Assembly: GCA_034766995.1 (NCBI GenBank)
Contig: CM068316.1
Location: 27,157,606-27,221,605, forward strand
DNA from: Acanthacorydalis orientalis
Lineage: Eukaryota; Arthropoda; Insecta; Megaloptera; Corydalidae
DNA length: 64,000 nucleotides
Reading direction: 5' to 3'
Part shown: positions 1-10,599 of the stretch, one piece after another
Numbering within the stretch: the stretch's first letter is position 1
How the letters are laid out: each line of letters begins with the position of its first letter
Notes under the pieces: model-generated
Told to the model about the DNA's origin: nothing
Seen by the model: only the letters and a program-made list of their open reading frames with translations
Databases searched by the model: none
Position numbers and translations under genes: made by a program

Positions 1-860
1 TTTTTTTTTATTTAATAAAAGTTTCTCTAAATTGTTGTGTTTATTGTTAGTCTATTGTAAGGGTTTTAATGTGTGATTCTTACTTAATTGCCTCTATTAT
101 AAATGCAATGAAATATGAATTGTATATGGCAATATTATTAAATAATTTATTATTAATTAAATGTCTGTTACGATCAACTGTTATTAAATATAATCAAAAG
201 GAAAGACAATATACATTATTTGAACCATATCTATTTTCAGTTATTAGTAATACTGGATATGTACTAGATTTTCACTGAAGCACGTTTGCAAATAAACTCT
301 ATTAAGCATTTCCCACAATAGCCAATATCGTAAATAATTTTCTATGAATAGTCAATATTAATAATTAACATTGTATGTAATTTCCAAAATTGTATTAGAT
401 AATAAATAATAATTGATTATTATAGTTACATTATTTATATTGATTTTATATTTGATTATAATAGAAATCAGAACAAACAATAAAAATGAAAATATGAATT
501 ACTATTATTATTTATATTGAGTATGAAAACTCTCAACTTAAACTTCTTTAAAGTACGATTTATTTTATTAATGGTTACACTGACATTTTGATTAATAATA
601 TAGCACAAAATAGCTTGGAGAAATCAAAGATAAATAGAAGTCAGATTGACAGAGAACTATAATTATCTGTTATTATCTTTATTATATTTTTTCAACTTAA
701 AATCTGCATTCTTCATAAGAAATGGATTGAAAAAATGACAAAATATTATCAATAATAAGAAATCACACTTGAGATAAGGCATAATCACTAAAAAATGAAA
801 AAAAAATAAACTTTTACTACACAAATAGTCCTCGTCATAAACAGTACTATTAAGAACAAT
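1..860. other. AT-rich DNA, no supported gene
   Basis: The only sizeable frame is an ATG-initiated one of 69 codons at 69-278 on the plus strand. It has no recognisable motif, is Leu/Ile/Asn-rich as expected for chance frames in AT-rich DNA, and has no flanking splice or promoter signal. I see nothing else here. Confidence 0.6.
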
Positions 861-861
861 A

Positions 862-1010
862 AATAATACTAAAAGAAAATGTTTTGACGGAAAACGTCTT
901 ACACCATGGATTTAATATTGGTTGAAACTAACCGAAAATCTATGTTACGATTTTGTGTATATTAAACAAATCTTAATAACTTTAAAACTATAACGCATAT
1001 CCAAATAAAC
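862..1010 (-). repeat. Dispersed repeat, inverted partner at 46937-47110
   Basis: Read on the minus strand, this stretch matches 46937-47110 over about 150 bp, with small indels. Shared blocks include TTATTTGGATATGCGTTATA followed by GTTTTAAAGTTATTAAGATT near one edge, and GGTGTAAGACGTTTT near the other. It lies directly upstream of the promoter-like island and the Helentron remnant, so it may be part of that element. That link is inference. Confidence 0.6.
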
Positions 1011-1039
1011 GATACATAGTTTAATAGAGCAAAGATGTA

Positions 1040-1345
1040 AGAATGTTACGCAATGTTAACTTTAAGCGCATGACGTCATAGGCCGCTACAACATTGTCAC
1101 CAAATTGTAGTGTAATATTAACGGTTCGCTGCGCGGAAAAATTAATGTAGCTCAAGAGTGCGTGCGGGTAGGATGTTGTGTGAGGTATAGTTTGACAGAG
1201 CTGGAAAAGTGCTATAAAATAAAATAATAACAGTGACAATAGTGAAAGCAATTGAAAAGATATACACTGATAAAGTGTTGAACCTGGACTAATTTTCTCT
1301 AAAATTTTAAAAATATTCAAATATTTTCAAAACAAGAAGGTAAGT
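1040..1345 (+). promoter_or_regulatory. Promoter-like island with CRE, TATA box and splice donor
   Basis: This block is clearly less AT-rich than its surroundings. It contains a palindromic CRE (ATGACGTCAT, 1070-1079), a TATA-like CTATAAAATA at 1212-1221 and, about 120 bp later, a near-perfect donor AAG|GTAAGT with the cut after 1339. The order CRE, TATA, short untranslated exon, donor fits a 5' untranslated first exon. The frame starting at 1383 follows within 45 bp of the donor, so that ORF is either intronic or expressed unspliced. Whether the promoter belongs to the mobile element or to a host gene cannot be decided from sequence alone. Confidence 0.4.
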
Positions 1346-1382
1346 AAGTATCGTAAACGTTTACAAAGTGAAAGAAGACTAC

Positions 1383-2137
1383 ATGAGGAAACAAAAAGTT
1401 CATATGACAGCAGTAGAACGAATGCGGAGGATGTGGCAGCGTCGACAAGTTGAGGCGGATAACAGTCACGCGAACACTGCAACGCCTGATACAAATTCAC
1501 ATGAAATAGATGTTGACAGTAAGATGGAACCGATTGAATGTGACGAAACAGAAGCAGATGTAACGTCTGAGAATAGATATTTAGCGTTTAAAACCCATTG
1601 GTGTCTAGCGACGGAGCACTTTGAAAAGACATTTTATGGCTACAAGTTAGGTTCTGTTTGTGGAGTTTGTGACCGCATATGGTTGCAAGTTTTACAACAG
1701 AAATTTACAGATGAAGACGTTCAACAGTTTATGTTGTGCTCAAATTGCTTTACATTAGTAAAACAAAGAAAGGTGCCAAATTTGAGTAAAATTAACGGTT
1801 TCGCTTATCTACTGAAGCCAACACAATTGCCACTCAACTATATCGAGATGTTTCTTTTTCAACTAATGCTTTACTACACAGAGCATGTCAGAACAATAGT
1901 TAGGACTAGCCCTGCGATCGAAACATACCGCTTCTATTAACCAGTGACTTTAACATTGATACGTCGAACGATCGTCTGAAACAGTTTCAGAATGACAAAT
2001 TTAGATTGGTCTTGGCCATGGATCCAACTGACTTCACAACTTTAATGAATACCACTGTAGATATAATGTCCTCTACAGATATAAGTGTAGCATGTAAGTC
2101 TTACATATGGTACTATTCGTACCATTATCCTGTCTAA
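1383..2137 (+). pseudogene. Helentron/Helitron-type remnant: N-terminal zinc-binding region joined to endonuclease domain
   Basis: The frame 1383-1940 starts with a basic stretch (ERMRRMWQRR). It continues with two CxxC pairs (CGVC, CSNC) and a block reading KVPNLSKINGFAYLLKPTQL, the pattern found at the N-terminus of Helitron/Helentron polyproteins (DUF6570-like). After a frame change, 1934-2134 reads SDFNID, then DPTDFTTLMNTTVD and finally YYSYHYPV. This is the C-terminal signature of the EEP (AP-endonuclease-like) domain that Helentrons carry after the PIF1-like helicase. The Rep nuclease and helicase, normally more than 1000 residues between the two parts, are missing, so the copy is an internal-deletion relic with a frameshift at the joint. 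GTG at 1368 also opens the frame, but ATG at 1383 is the first eukaryotic start. The domain calls rest on motif recognition; family membership is inferred. Confidence 0.6.
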
Positions 2138-2445
2138 CAAAATTTTACAAATTAGTCAGCATTGCGAGAAATAAATAAAAAGACAAACAAGTTTGTTGTG
2201 CTCATTTCTTCTCACCCACACTACGAACACTACACCCTGACAACATCGCTTAGGCAAGACATTTTCTGCCAAAAACCTCAACGGTAGTGACTCCGATATT
2301 ACCTACCATTTTTTTTTGTCCACAAGCATACACAAAAAAAATTAGTATTATATGTCATCGAAAATATTCATTTCTATATAATAATAAATATATTTGTCAT
2401 TCATACTGACACAAATATTTGAATATATGTAAAGAAAAATAATAG
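2138..2445. other. Unassigned sequence between Helentron remnant and Tigger copy
   Basis: The first 150 bp are less AT-rich (CTCACCCACACTACGAACAC) and may be the tail of the Helentron remnant. The remainder is AT-rich, without frames or repeats that I recognise. Confidence 0.4.
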
Positions 2446-2447
2446 TA

Positions 2448-3816
2448 CAGTCAAGTCTCTTTTTATGCAGTAGATACGTTCCACAGAAAACTGAATATAA
2501 AAAAATCACACAAAAAAAACATAACTTACGTTGAAAAATTAGAGATACGTTCCATAATTTTCAAAAACCACATAAAACCAAAGCAATGAGTTACAATACA
2601 CCCAAAATCGAATGAAAAAAGTTTATGAAAATTTAGAAAAATAAGAATGTATAAAAAATCGTACGAAAATCTAAAAGAAAATGTATGAAACTTAAAATGA
2701 GTTTGTTTTAAAACTTTATTCATTTAATTCTTTGAAAAGTAACAATTCTTTTTACATTTTTTCATCACAATTATTGTTACTTTCTGACAATGTTCGGCAT
2801 CATTTGCGAACTGGTGCGAAATAACTTTCATTACTAGAAGAGATAGTCAGTGCATCAGATCTGGATGATAAAAACCTTTGACCTTCACAAAAAGAATTAG
2901 TATCAACATCACTCTCTTTCTGAGTTGATTTCTCTCCTCTGACAATATAATCAGTGATTAAACTTTACGATGAAGATTTTATTAATAGTTTATGCAGTTC
3001 GCGATATCCAGACATACAATTCTTCAGTTCACGTTGGAATTTGAAGGCTCGTTCAGAATCTGTGTCATGAACAAGAAAATGATTTTACAATTTATTGCAA
3101 AGTTAAAAACTTTCTCTTATTATATCTGTAGTGAAGGGGATAGGTTTTCCTTCCGCTTTACTATTGTTTTCTGGATCTTCGACGATATCTAAAGTTATAC
3201 CCGTAATATCATCGTTACTTAACGCATTGTCCACAGGCAAATGGTGGACATCATTCTGGCTAAAGGCATCAAAACCTTCTCAATCAATTTCAAGTGCCAA
3301 AGTAATAACTTCAGCTGATAATGTCGATGTTTGAATGATTGGACTGTTTGCAACACATCCAGGCCAAGCTGCTTTCCAGCAGGCATTTAAAGTTTGTGGT
3401 CTTATTTCAGCGATAGCAGATACAACATGATTTAAACAGTCCAAAACAGATTTTTTCCAAATATTAGTTACTGTGAATGTCACATTTCCTAGTTTATCCA
3501 ATATAAATTGATAAGTGCGCTTAATGTAATATTTTTAAAAGTAGCAATTATGCCTTGATCTAATGACTGAAGAATTGAAAGTTTGTAGTTTATTTCAGTG
3601 ATAGCAGATATAACATGATTTAAACAGTCCAAAATAGAAAATTTTAAATTGAAAAATATAAACTATAAAAAATATAATAATTTAAATTTATTTTTTTTAT
3701 ACAACGTGCAGCTCATATATGTATATACAACGGGGAAACCACGAATTTGCATTAAACATGCACTGCATAACTTCAAAACCGCATTAAAAAGATACGCGTA
3801 AAAACAGCCTCCACTG
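2448..3816 (-). mobile_element. Tigger/pogo-type DNA transposon, deletion derivative (minus strand)
   Basis: The element is bounded by similar inverted ends, CAGTCAAGTCTCTTTTTATG at 2448 and, on the other strand from 3816, CAGTGGAGGCTGTTTTTACG. Both are flanked by TA (2446-2447 and 3817-3818), as expected for pogo-like elements. The minus strand encodes pieces of the C-terminal part of a Tigger transposase. Examples are VTFTVTNIWKKSVLDCLNHV and PQTLNACWKAAWPGC at 3280-3501, then an acidic tail toward 2760. A 65-70 bp segment encoding the LDCLNHVVSAIAEI block is repeated (3388-3458 and about 3575-3640). The N-terminal HTH half and the catalytic DDE core are absent, and stops are frequent. A second copy in opposite orientation lies at about 5107-6360. 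Confidence 0.75.
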
Positions 3817-4106
3817 TATACAAAAAATAAAGTAAATACTGTACAAATAAGGAATTAATTAGGAACTGTTGCTTTTTTATTATATTATTAATTAAAATAA
3901 AATTCTCTAAACTAAGTAAATATGTAAAATATTGTGTGGAAATTTAAAATATTTATAAAAATTTAATTATTAAATATACACATACTATAATAATAAAGAC
4001 AAAATTTAAAAAATGTTATTGGTTTAGGCGTTTATATTTATAAATAACTGAAAAAACTAGATTATTGTTCTTATATTCTGTGTTTACTTGATTTATTTTA
4101 TTTCAG

Positions 4107-4263
4107 AATAGAAACAGAATATCATCAAACATCAATTCTTTTGGTGATCCACTTATTAATGAAGGATGTCAGATCTCATTTGATTGGATTTGAATTCACG
4201 ATTGGTTTAACAGTTCATCGTACTATCTATTTGACTATTTCAACCCACGTTCTAATGCCCTAG
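4107..4263 (+). other. Candidate terminal coding exon (low confidence)
   Basis: A T-rich tract ending TTTATTTCAG (4106) is a good splice acceptor. If one base completes the preceding codon, the frame stays open for 51 codons from 4108 to TAG at 4261-4263. An AATAAA lies 160 bp downstream (4423-4428). The peptide is hydrophobic (for example FEFTIGLTVHRTIYLTIST). It weakly resembles in spacing the last transmembrane exon of insect gustatory receptors, where a G-F pair precedes the final helix and a TY motif. The diagnostic TY...QF is not present. No upstream exon is visible because the Tigger copy intervenes. It may be a relic or chance. Confidence 0.25.
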
Positions 4264-4963
4264 GGAACATGTGTATTTACAGTATAGAATAATAGCTTAT
4301 AAGATCACAGTTTTGAACTAAGACGAAATCAATAGTGATAATTACTTTAACTTCTAATTTACTTTAGAATAGTTAAATATTTGTCAATTTAGATATATGG
4401 TATTTATGTATGATTCTTCATTAATAAAGATATTATTCTGAAATCTGTAAGCTTTATGAACATTATATTAATTAAATAAATTATATTTACATATGTAAAT
4501 CAGAACTTAAACATTTACGAATACTATAAGAAACTTAAAGCAGTGTAAGAATATCTCGTTCGATTTCACATAATTGATGATTCCTTTATTATTAAATTTG
4601 GTTTTATTTTCGATTAAAACAGTTTATTAATTAAACTTGTAATATTACACAATACATTAAATATTATAATACTTGCATCAATGACTTATTTTCTTTTACT
4701 TATTTCGTTTTTAAGAATAATTTGTGTTAATTGTTAATAAAATGTGCTACAAAATCAAATATCTTTATACAAAAAATGATTCTATTCCAAAATTTTCATA
4801 AAGCAAGCATTTTTTTTTATTTTTCGCGTAGACCCCCTTCTAGCAACGTTACTTCCACCGTTACACACTACATGTAGCAATCTTTTCTGAATGGTTGACA
4901 TAAGTTACATGTATATAGCTCTCTCACGGTGTACAACAAAAGAGGTGGATACTGTAGTTTTAT

Positions 4964-4967
<4 letters not shown>
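4264..4967. other. AT-rich DNA, possible 3' UTR then nothing recognised
   Basis: If the exon at 4107 is real, about 180 bp up to the AATAAA at 4423 would be its 3' UTR. From 4450 on there is only AT-rich sequence. A short GC-richer patch lies at 4827-4870. Confidence 0.4.
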
Positions 4968-4999
<32 letters not shown>

Positions 5000-5000
5000 C

Positions 5001-5090
<90 letters not shown>

Positions 5091-5100
5091 ATATATATAT
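4968..5100. repeat. (TA)n microsatellite, interrupted
   Basis: Alternating TA with CG, GT and TGTG interruptions. It sits at the 5' edge of the plus-strand Tigger copy. The long Tyr-Ile frames over it are artefacts. Confidence 0.95.
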
Positions 5101-5106
5101 AGTCGA

Positions 5107-6360
5107 GTGTTTTTAAGTTATGCGGTGGATATTTCATGCAAATTATATGAAGCAGAAAGCTCCTGATTTTAAAGTTCTGCTGATTGTTGATAATGCACTA
5201 GATCATCCACATTTAGAACATCCAAATGTGCAGTGGTATTTTTTCTATCCAATACAATAACCATTATTCAGTCATTAGATCAAGGCATAATTGCTACTAT
5301 TAAAAAAATATTACAATAAGAGCACTTATAAATTTATATCGGATAAACTACAAAATGTGTCATTCACGGTAACTGCCATTTGGAAAAAAAATCTATTTTG
5401 GACTGTTTAAATCATGTTGTATCTGCTATCGCTGAAATAAACAACAAACTTTAAATGACTGCTGGAAGCAGCTTGACCTTGATTTGCAAACAGTGCAATC
5501 ATTCAAATATCCACATTATCAGCTGAAATCATTACTTTGGTACTTGAAAATATTTTGATATCTTTATCCAGAATGATGTCGATGAATTGTTTATGGATTA
5601 CGCCTTAAATGACGATGATATTATTGGTATAATTTTAGATATCGTCCAAGACCCAGAAAACGATAGTGAAGTGGAAGACAAACCTATCCCCCTCACTGCA
5701 AATATAATTCGAGACGATCTTCAACTTTAAAATAAATTGGAAAATTATTTTCTTATTACTGACATAAAATCTGAAAGAGCATTCAAATTTCAACGTAGGC
5801 AGAAGAGATTATGCCAGGATATCGCCAACTGCATAAAAGATTAGTAAAATTATTATCAGAAAGTTTAATCACTGGTTACATTGTCAGAGGAAAAAATCAA
5901 CATTGACGATAATTCTGTTTGTGAAGAACCATTGTCTTTACCATGCAGATCTGATGCACTGACCATCTCTTCTAGTGATGAAAGTGATTTCACACCAGTT
6001 CGCAAATGGTGCCGAACATTGTCAGATAGTGATGATAATTCTGATGAAAAAATGTAAAAAGATTGTAAGTTTTAAATAAAATTAAATGAATAAAGGTTTA
6101 AAACAAACTTATTTTAAGTTTTATATTAATTTCTTTCAGATTTTTGAAGAAATTTTGTAAACACTCTCATTTTCCTGAATTTTCATACAGATTTTTCATG
6201 TGATTATGCGTGTACTTTAACTCATTGCTTTGGTTTTATAAGGTTTCAGAAAATTATGGAACGTATTCCTAATTTTTCATTGGAAGTTATGTATTTTTTT
6301 GTGTTATTTTTTATATACGGTTTTCTGTGGAATGTATCTATCACATAAAAAAGACAACTG
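5107..6360 (+). mobile_element. Tigger/pogo-type transposon remnant (plus strand)
   Basis: Decayed transposase C-terminal half. 5160-5230 reads KVLLIVDNA then HPHLEHPNVQ, the conserved second catalytic Asp region of Tigger transposases. Further blocks are WKKNLFWTV (frame broken) and, from about 5640, an acidic tail ending in DNSDEKM and a stop near 6055. This tail and the 3' sequence match the minus-strand copy at 2448-3060 in reverse complement. The 3' end CATAAAAAAGACAACTG stops at 6360, followed by TA. The 5' inverted end is not visible. The (TA)n array at 4968-5100 lies where it would be expected. Multiple stops and frameshifts make it non-functional. Confidence 0.7.

Positions 6361-6397
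<37 letters not shown>
6361..6397. repeat. (TA)n(TG)n microsatellite at the Tigger 3' end
   Basis: The array begins exactly at the TA target duplication of the Tigger copy, then changes to TG repeats. Confidence 0.9.
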
Positions 6398-7289
6398 TGG
6401 TAGATACATGCCACTGCTATGGTTAATTAAATCTAAAAACGCATTTTTCATTGAACAATTCTTTCTTCTATGAACAATTTTTTAACTAAATTCTAAAAAT
6501 CTCTATCCAATGTATGAAAAATGAGGTCTATTTTTATCGAAATTGAAAAAACTGTAAAAAGTAGACAGTCAACAAAAGGAAAACTTTACATCTAAATTGT
6601 TACTGTTATATTTCGAATCTTTATTCGTGTGAGTCTTTCTCACTTTTGAAACATTTTTTTGTGCCACGAATATTCTTCATATTGTAAAATATCAGATTAA
6701 CTAATTTACCAAATACTAGTTAATTATATCACATTTTCTTAGCTATAAAATACTATAAAGCACCTCTTTTCTAGTATTTTTTCACAAAAATATTCGATAT
6801 TAATGATATTTTTTATTTACCTATAAATGGCGTTAATCATTTTTTTTATTGAATCATAAACTAGCAAACATTAAATCATTTTGTGAGTTTTAAAATTAAA
6901 CAATATAAATTATTGAGAATTGTTCGTTTGCCACGGAACTCACAAATAAACGAAAGCTTATTATTAATTCCTTAAATAAGATTTAAATATATTTACTGCA
7001 ATATTAACAAATATCAACAGATGATTTATGATAAATGGAACAGAATATTAACTAGTAGATAAATATTTTTGACTAAAAACAAACTGAAAACTAATTATAA
7101 TACAGCTGTACAGTTATAATTTACATATAATTATTTTTATGATATTTCCCGCATTAGATTAAATAAACTTAAATAAATAAACAGAATAAAATTCTATTAA
7201 CATCGAAGCTGACATTAAACATCCGATATTTGTTAATACTGCACAATTTGAGAAAATACACCTTTTACTTTTTTTTTAACTGCATAACA
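6398..7289. other. AT-rich intergenic or intronic DNA
   Basis: No coding frame, repeat or regulatory pattern recognised. Confidence 0.5.
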
Positions 7290-7640
7290 ATGTTTTGACG
7301 TCATTGCTCGTGTATCCAATTTTGACAGGACACATAAACATCAACACAAAAATGCTTTTCACGAACACGAAAATTACATAGCGCCAACAATGAAACGTCT
7401 CTTATCAAAACGGGTCTCCATTTGTGATCCGGAAATGAAACAACTGACGTGAAAACGGATTGACACGTGTCACGTCACGCACGCATATCAGCAGATTGAA
7501 GAGGGTTACGCAAGCTAGATCCGAACCAATCCTATACGAAGTACATTAACGCACTATACGGACGTATATAAAGTTCATACTGATAAGTGCTTTTCTAATT
7601 CGCAATAATACCGAGAGGATGTATTCTGTGTAATGGGCGA
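7290..7640 (+). promoter_or_regulatory. Promoter/enhancer-like island
   Basis: A 350 bp island with much higher GC than its flanks. It holds TGACGTCA (CRE, 7296-7303), the 12 bp palindrome TGACACGTGTCA containing an E-box (7461-7472), the repeated core ACGTCACG and a TATA box TATATAAAG (7565-7573). About 25-35 bp after the TATA box there is no convincing Inr, and no long ORF follows. No gene can be attached to it. Orientation plus is inferred from the TATA box only. Confidence 0.4.
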
Positions 7641-7884
7641 AATTGGAAATTCACACCCAAACAAGCCACAACAGCTGTTCGGCTCGTGAATACTGAGTAA
7701 AACTACATTTCATTAGCAATTCAACACAGATCAAGTATTGTTTGTTTAAGATGTATTTATATTGGAATAATACTAAAAATTCCAAAACGTCCGGATTGAC
7801 TACAATATAAAAATGAATTACATAATTTGGAACAATGCATTGCTGCATGTTTGTATGCACGTAAGCATGGTATGCATACACACA

Positions 7885-7911
7885 GCCACACACACACACA
7901 CATATGTATAT

Positions 7912-7974
<63 letters not shown>

Positions 7975-7975
7975 A

Positions 7976-8027
<52 letters not shown>

Positions 8028-8035
8028 TTGTATAG
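7885..8035. repeat. Compound (CA)n(TA)n microsatellite
   Basis: CACACA run, then long TA repeats with AAATA interruptions and a terminal TATG tetramer run. Confidence 0.95.
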
Positions 8036-8728
8036 TGAGTGTAACAGTAAGTGCATGTCGACCATTTCTCAATTAAGTATTTTCATTTTTGTTTGTCAAG
8101 GTGTTTGCAAAATAAATAATTTCAATCCTATGTTATAAACATAAGAAAGGGAATAAAATCTAATTACAAAATTATTTATTACTCTAACAACAAATTAAAG
8201 TTAAGGAAGAGCTAGAAACAATCTATAAGAATAAATATACTACAATTGGATTATTTATTAAATAAAATTTATATCGAAGAGAATAATTTTACGTTCCGGT
8301 ATACTATTTTTATATAATTGTTTTGAATATTCTAATTATACTATCACAAATAAATATCAAACCGCACCCTACAAACCACAGAAACGTTTTTGGTTAAAAA
8401 TATATTCAATAAATCATTATTGATTATTTTTGATTGTTATTTATGCACATTTATACGACGTTGCTATTTTCAGAGCGATAAGGTACAGAAACTTCTGTCA
8501 TTGTTATAGAAATGCGTATAAACAATAATCATAAATGTTCAATGATGATTCAATGGACATTTTTGACTAGAAAAAAACGTGTGGGTTACAGGGTGAAAAA
8601 ATTATTTATTTGTGATAATGAATTTAACCAGAATGTCAAAACTGTATCGTGATACTAATCCTAATTGATTTTATAAATGTTATTTCATTCTTTAATTTTT
8701 TATTCATAGATAAACTATTATTTATTTC

Positions 8729-8730
<2 letters not shown>
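8036..8730. other. AT-rich DNA, nothing recognised
   Basis: No frame over 60 codons outside the microsatellite, no repeat recognised. Confidence 0.5.

Positions 8731-8778
<48 letters not shown>
8731..8778. repeat. (TA)n microsatellite
   Basis: Near-perfect TA array of about 48 bp. Confidence 0.95.
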
Positions 8779-8780
<2 letters not shown>

Positions 8781-8970
8781 GATAATGTTTGTTTTTTATG
8801 TTCACTTAATATTTAGACACTGAGATATGCTTTGTACAGTGTGTTTAGTATTATAGAATATATATTTACGTAGGTTTTTATTATTTTTTTTGAAAATAGA
8901 GGTATAGAGGTTTTTTTGAAAAAGAGAGCATTGCATTTTTACTAAATTGTTATCACATTTCCTTATATTT

Positions 8971-8973
<3 letters not shown>

Positions 8974-9018
<45 letters not shown>
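8974..9018. repeat. (TA)n microsatellite
   Basis: Near-perfect TA array of about 45 bp, about 100 bp before a mariner fragment. Confidence 0.95.
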
Positions 9019-9020
<2 letters not shown>

Positions 9021-9123
9021 TTATATTCATTTATTTGAATGACTAAAAAACTTTGTTTATGTCTCAGATACAATCGAAAGTTCTTTCATTTTTAAGGATC
9101 ATATTAGCGCCCGGGTATAATTT

Positions 9124-9314
9124 TTCAGTTCATAACGATCAAATGAAGGCGATAGTTGAATCAGAACCATGCACAATTTGAGAGTTTGAACAAAAGTAAG
9201 GCGTTAGTTATTCAACAGTTATGGACGAATTAAAACAGCTAGGAAAATCAAAAAAGCCAAAAATGTATATGAATTTGAACTTCATAAACCGCAATTATTT
9301 TCTTACCAACTTAA
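9124..9314 (+). mobile_element. mariner fragment, TTAGGTTGGTAG family, internally deleted
   Basis: It begins inside the HTH region (VHNDQMKAIVESEPCTI-like reading) and passes through a QLGKSKKPK-like stretch. It then jumps to the 3' end AACCGCAATTATTTTCTTAC ending CAACTTAA with TA beyond. The sequence matches the copies at 18595, 32894, 56898 and 61955. The 5' part is missing, and the DDE core has been removed by an internal deletion. Confidence 0.75.
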
Positions 9315-9675
9315 TACATATTAAACGATTATGATAATATCAACTTTCTGGGAAATAATGTTGAACAGTGTGAAAATTTTTATCTTGTAATTGTGAACTG
9401 TTGATACCGTTTTTAGAACATATCATTAATAGAAATGAAATATACATTCTATACAACAAAGTATAAGAAAAAGAACATATTTTAAATTCGAAAAACATCA
9501 CTATCGATGTTGAAATTACATCTACAACCAAAAAAGATTATACTAATACTTTAGGTGAGAATAAAAACAGATTACGTATTATGAATTCTAAGAATCCAAT
9601 GATATAATTGATAAAAAATTTTATTAACGTCAACTAGACAATTCAATGGCGGCTACCAGTATAATTCTCTACTCC
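9315..9675. other. AT-rich DNA, nothing recognised
   Basis: No supported feature. Confidence 0.5.
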
Positions 9676-9681
9676 ATCTAC

Positions 9682-9702
9682 CCCTCTTTCTCTCTCTCTC
9701 TC

Positions 9703-9762
<60 letters not shown>
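9682..9762. repeat. Compound (CT)n(TA)n microsatellite
   Basis: A pyrimidine tract of CT repeats passes directly into about 50 bp of TA repeats. Confidence 0.95.
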
Positions 9763-9765
<3 letters not shown>

Positions 9766-9893
9766 AATGTTCGGTAAAATTTTAAAAATGTATAAAAAAT
9801 TATACAAAAAAATGTAGAGATTTTGTACTAAATTATTATTGACGATAACTCTGCAAGTTACTAGAAAAATTATGATATTGGTATCATAAAAAT

Positions 9894-10385
9894 TGTTTTT
9901 TTCCACGAATTTGAAAAAAGTATGACTTGTGTGCAGCGCGGGCCTGAAGGGCCCTTGCTTTTTTTGAGTACCGAGCGTATGCGCTCACGACTCGAGTAGC
10001 TCATAATCCTGATATGTTGCTTGGTATGGTGAACATTCTCAAATTATTGGAGCATTTTCCATGACCCTCTCCAGGGGGTTGCCCCTTGGTGGTAAATCAG
10101 CGGAGCTTCAGGTTAGCCGATGAAGACAGACCTCTTACTGACTTTTGTGAGTAGCAGACTAAGTGGCAGACGCCGGGTCAGTGACCATCGATCGCCTCAC
10201 ACTACGCCATCATGAGGTTAGGCTGCTGATGAGAGCAGTGCTCGGCGACGAGGTATTTGGTGCCCAGTCCACGGATCAGGGCGCTTTCGCTGGATCTCGC
10301 AAGTCCGTACAAACGGCTAGCTTGTCGTCGGACAAACTCGTCGATCATAGGGAGGCGAAGATCCCGGTGAAGGAGAAGAAGTATG
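9894..10385. other. GC-rich 490 bp insertion inside repeat copy A
   Basis: This block is absent from copy B at the same point. It is strikingly GC-rich for this window and carries small hairpins such as GGGCC-TGAAG-GGCCC and CCAGGGG-GTTG-CCCCTTGG. The open frame 10163-10393 (76 codons, Ser/Asp/Lys-rich, no motif) is probably incidental. It may be a fragment of a retroelement or of another region captured by the element. I do not recognise it. Confidence 0.5.
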
Positions 10386-10441
10386 AAAAATAAATGTGCG
10401 ACTTTATAAAACAAACGTCGCAATATGACTGTGAGAGTGTT

Positions 10442-10464
10442 ATATATACATACCAACTTATATA

Positions 10465-10524
<60 letters not shown>

Positions 10525-10527
10525 AAC

Positions 10528-10594
<67 letters not shown>
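10442..10594. repeat. (TA)n tract inside repeat copy A
   Basis: About 150 bp of TA repeats with CA and ACAA interruptions, in the same relative position as the TA tracts of copies B, C and D. Confidence 0.95.

Positions 10595-10599
<5 letters not shown>

Noticed and set aside
69..278. Small host gene of 69 codons
   Set aside because: No motif, no promoter or splice context, and a composition expected by chance in AT-rich DNA.
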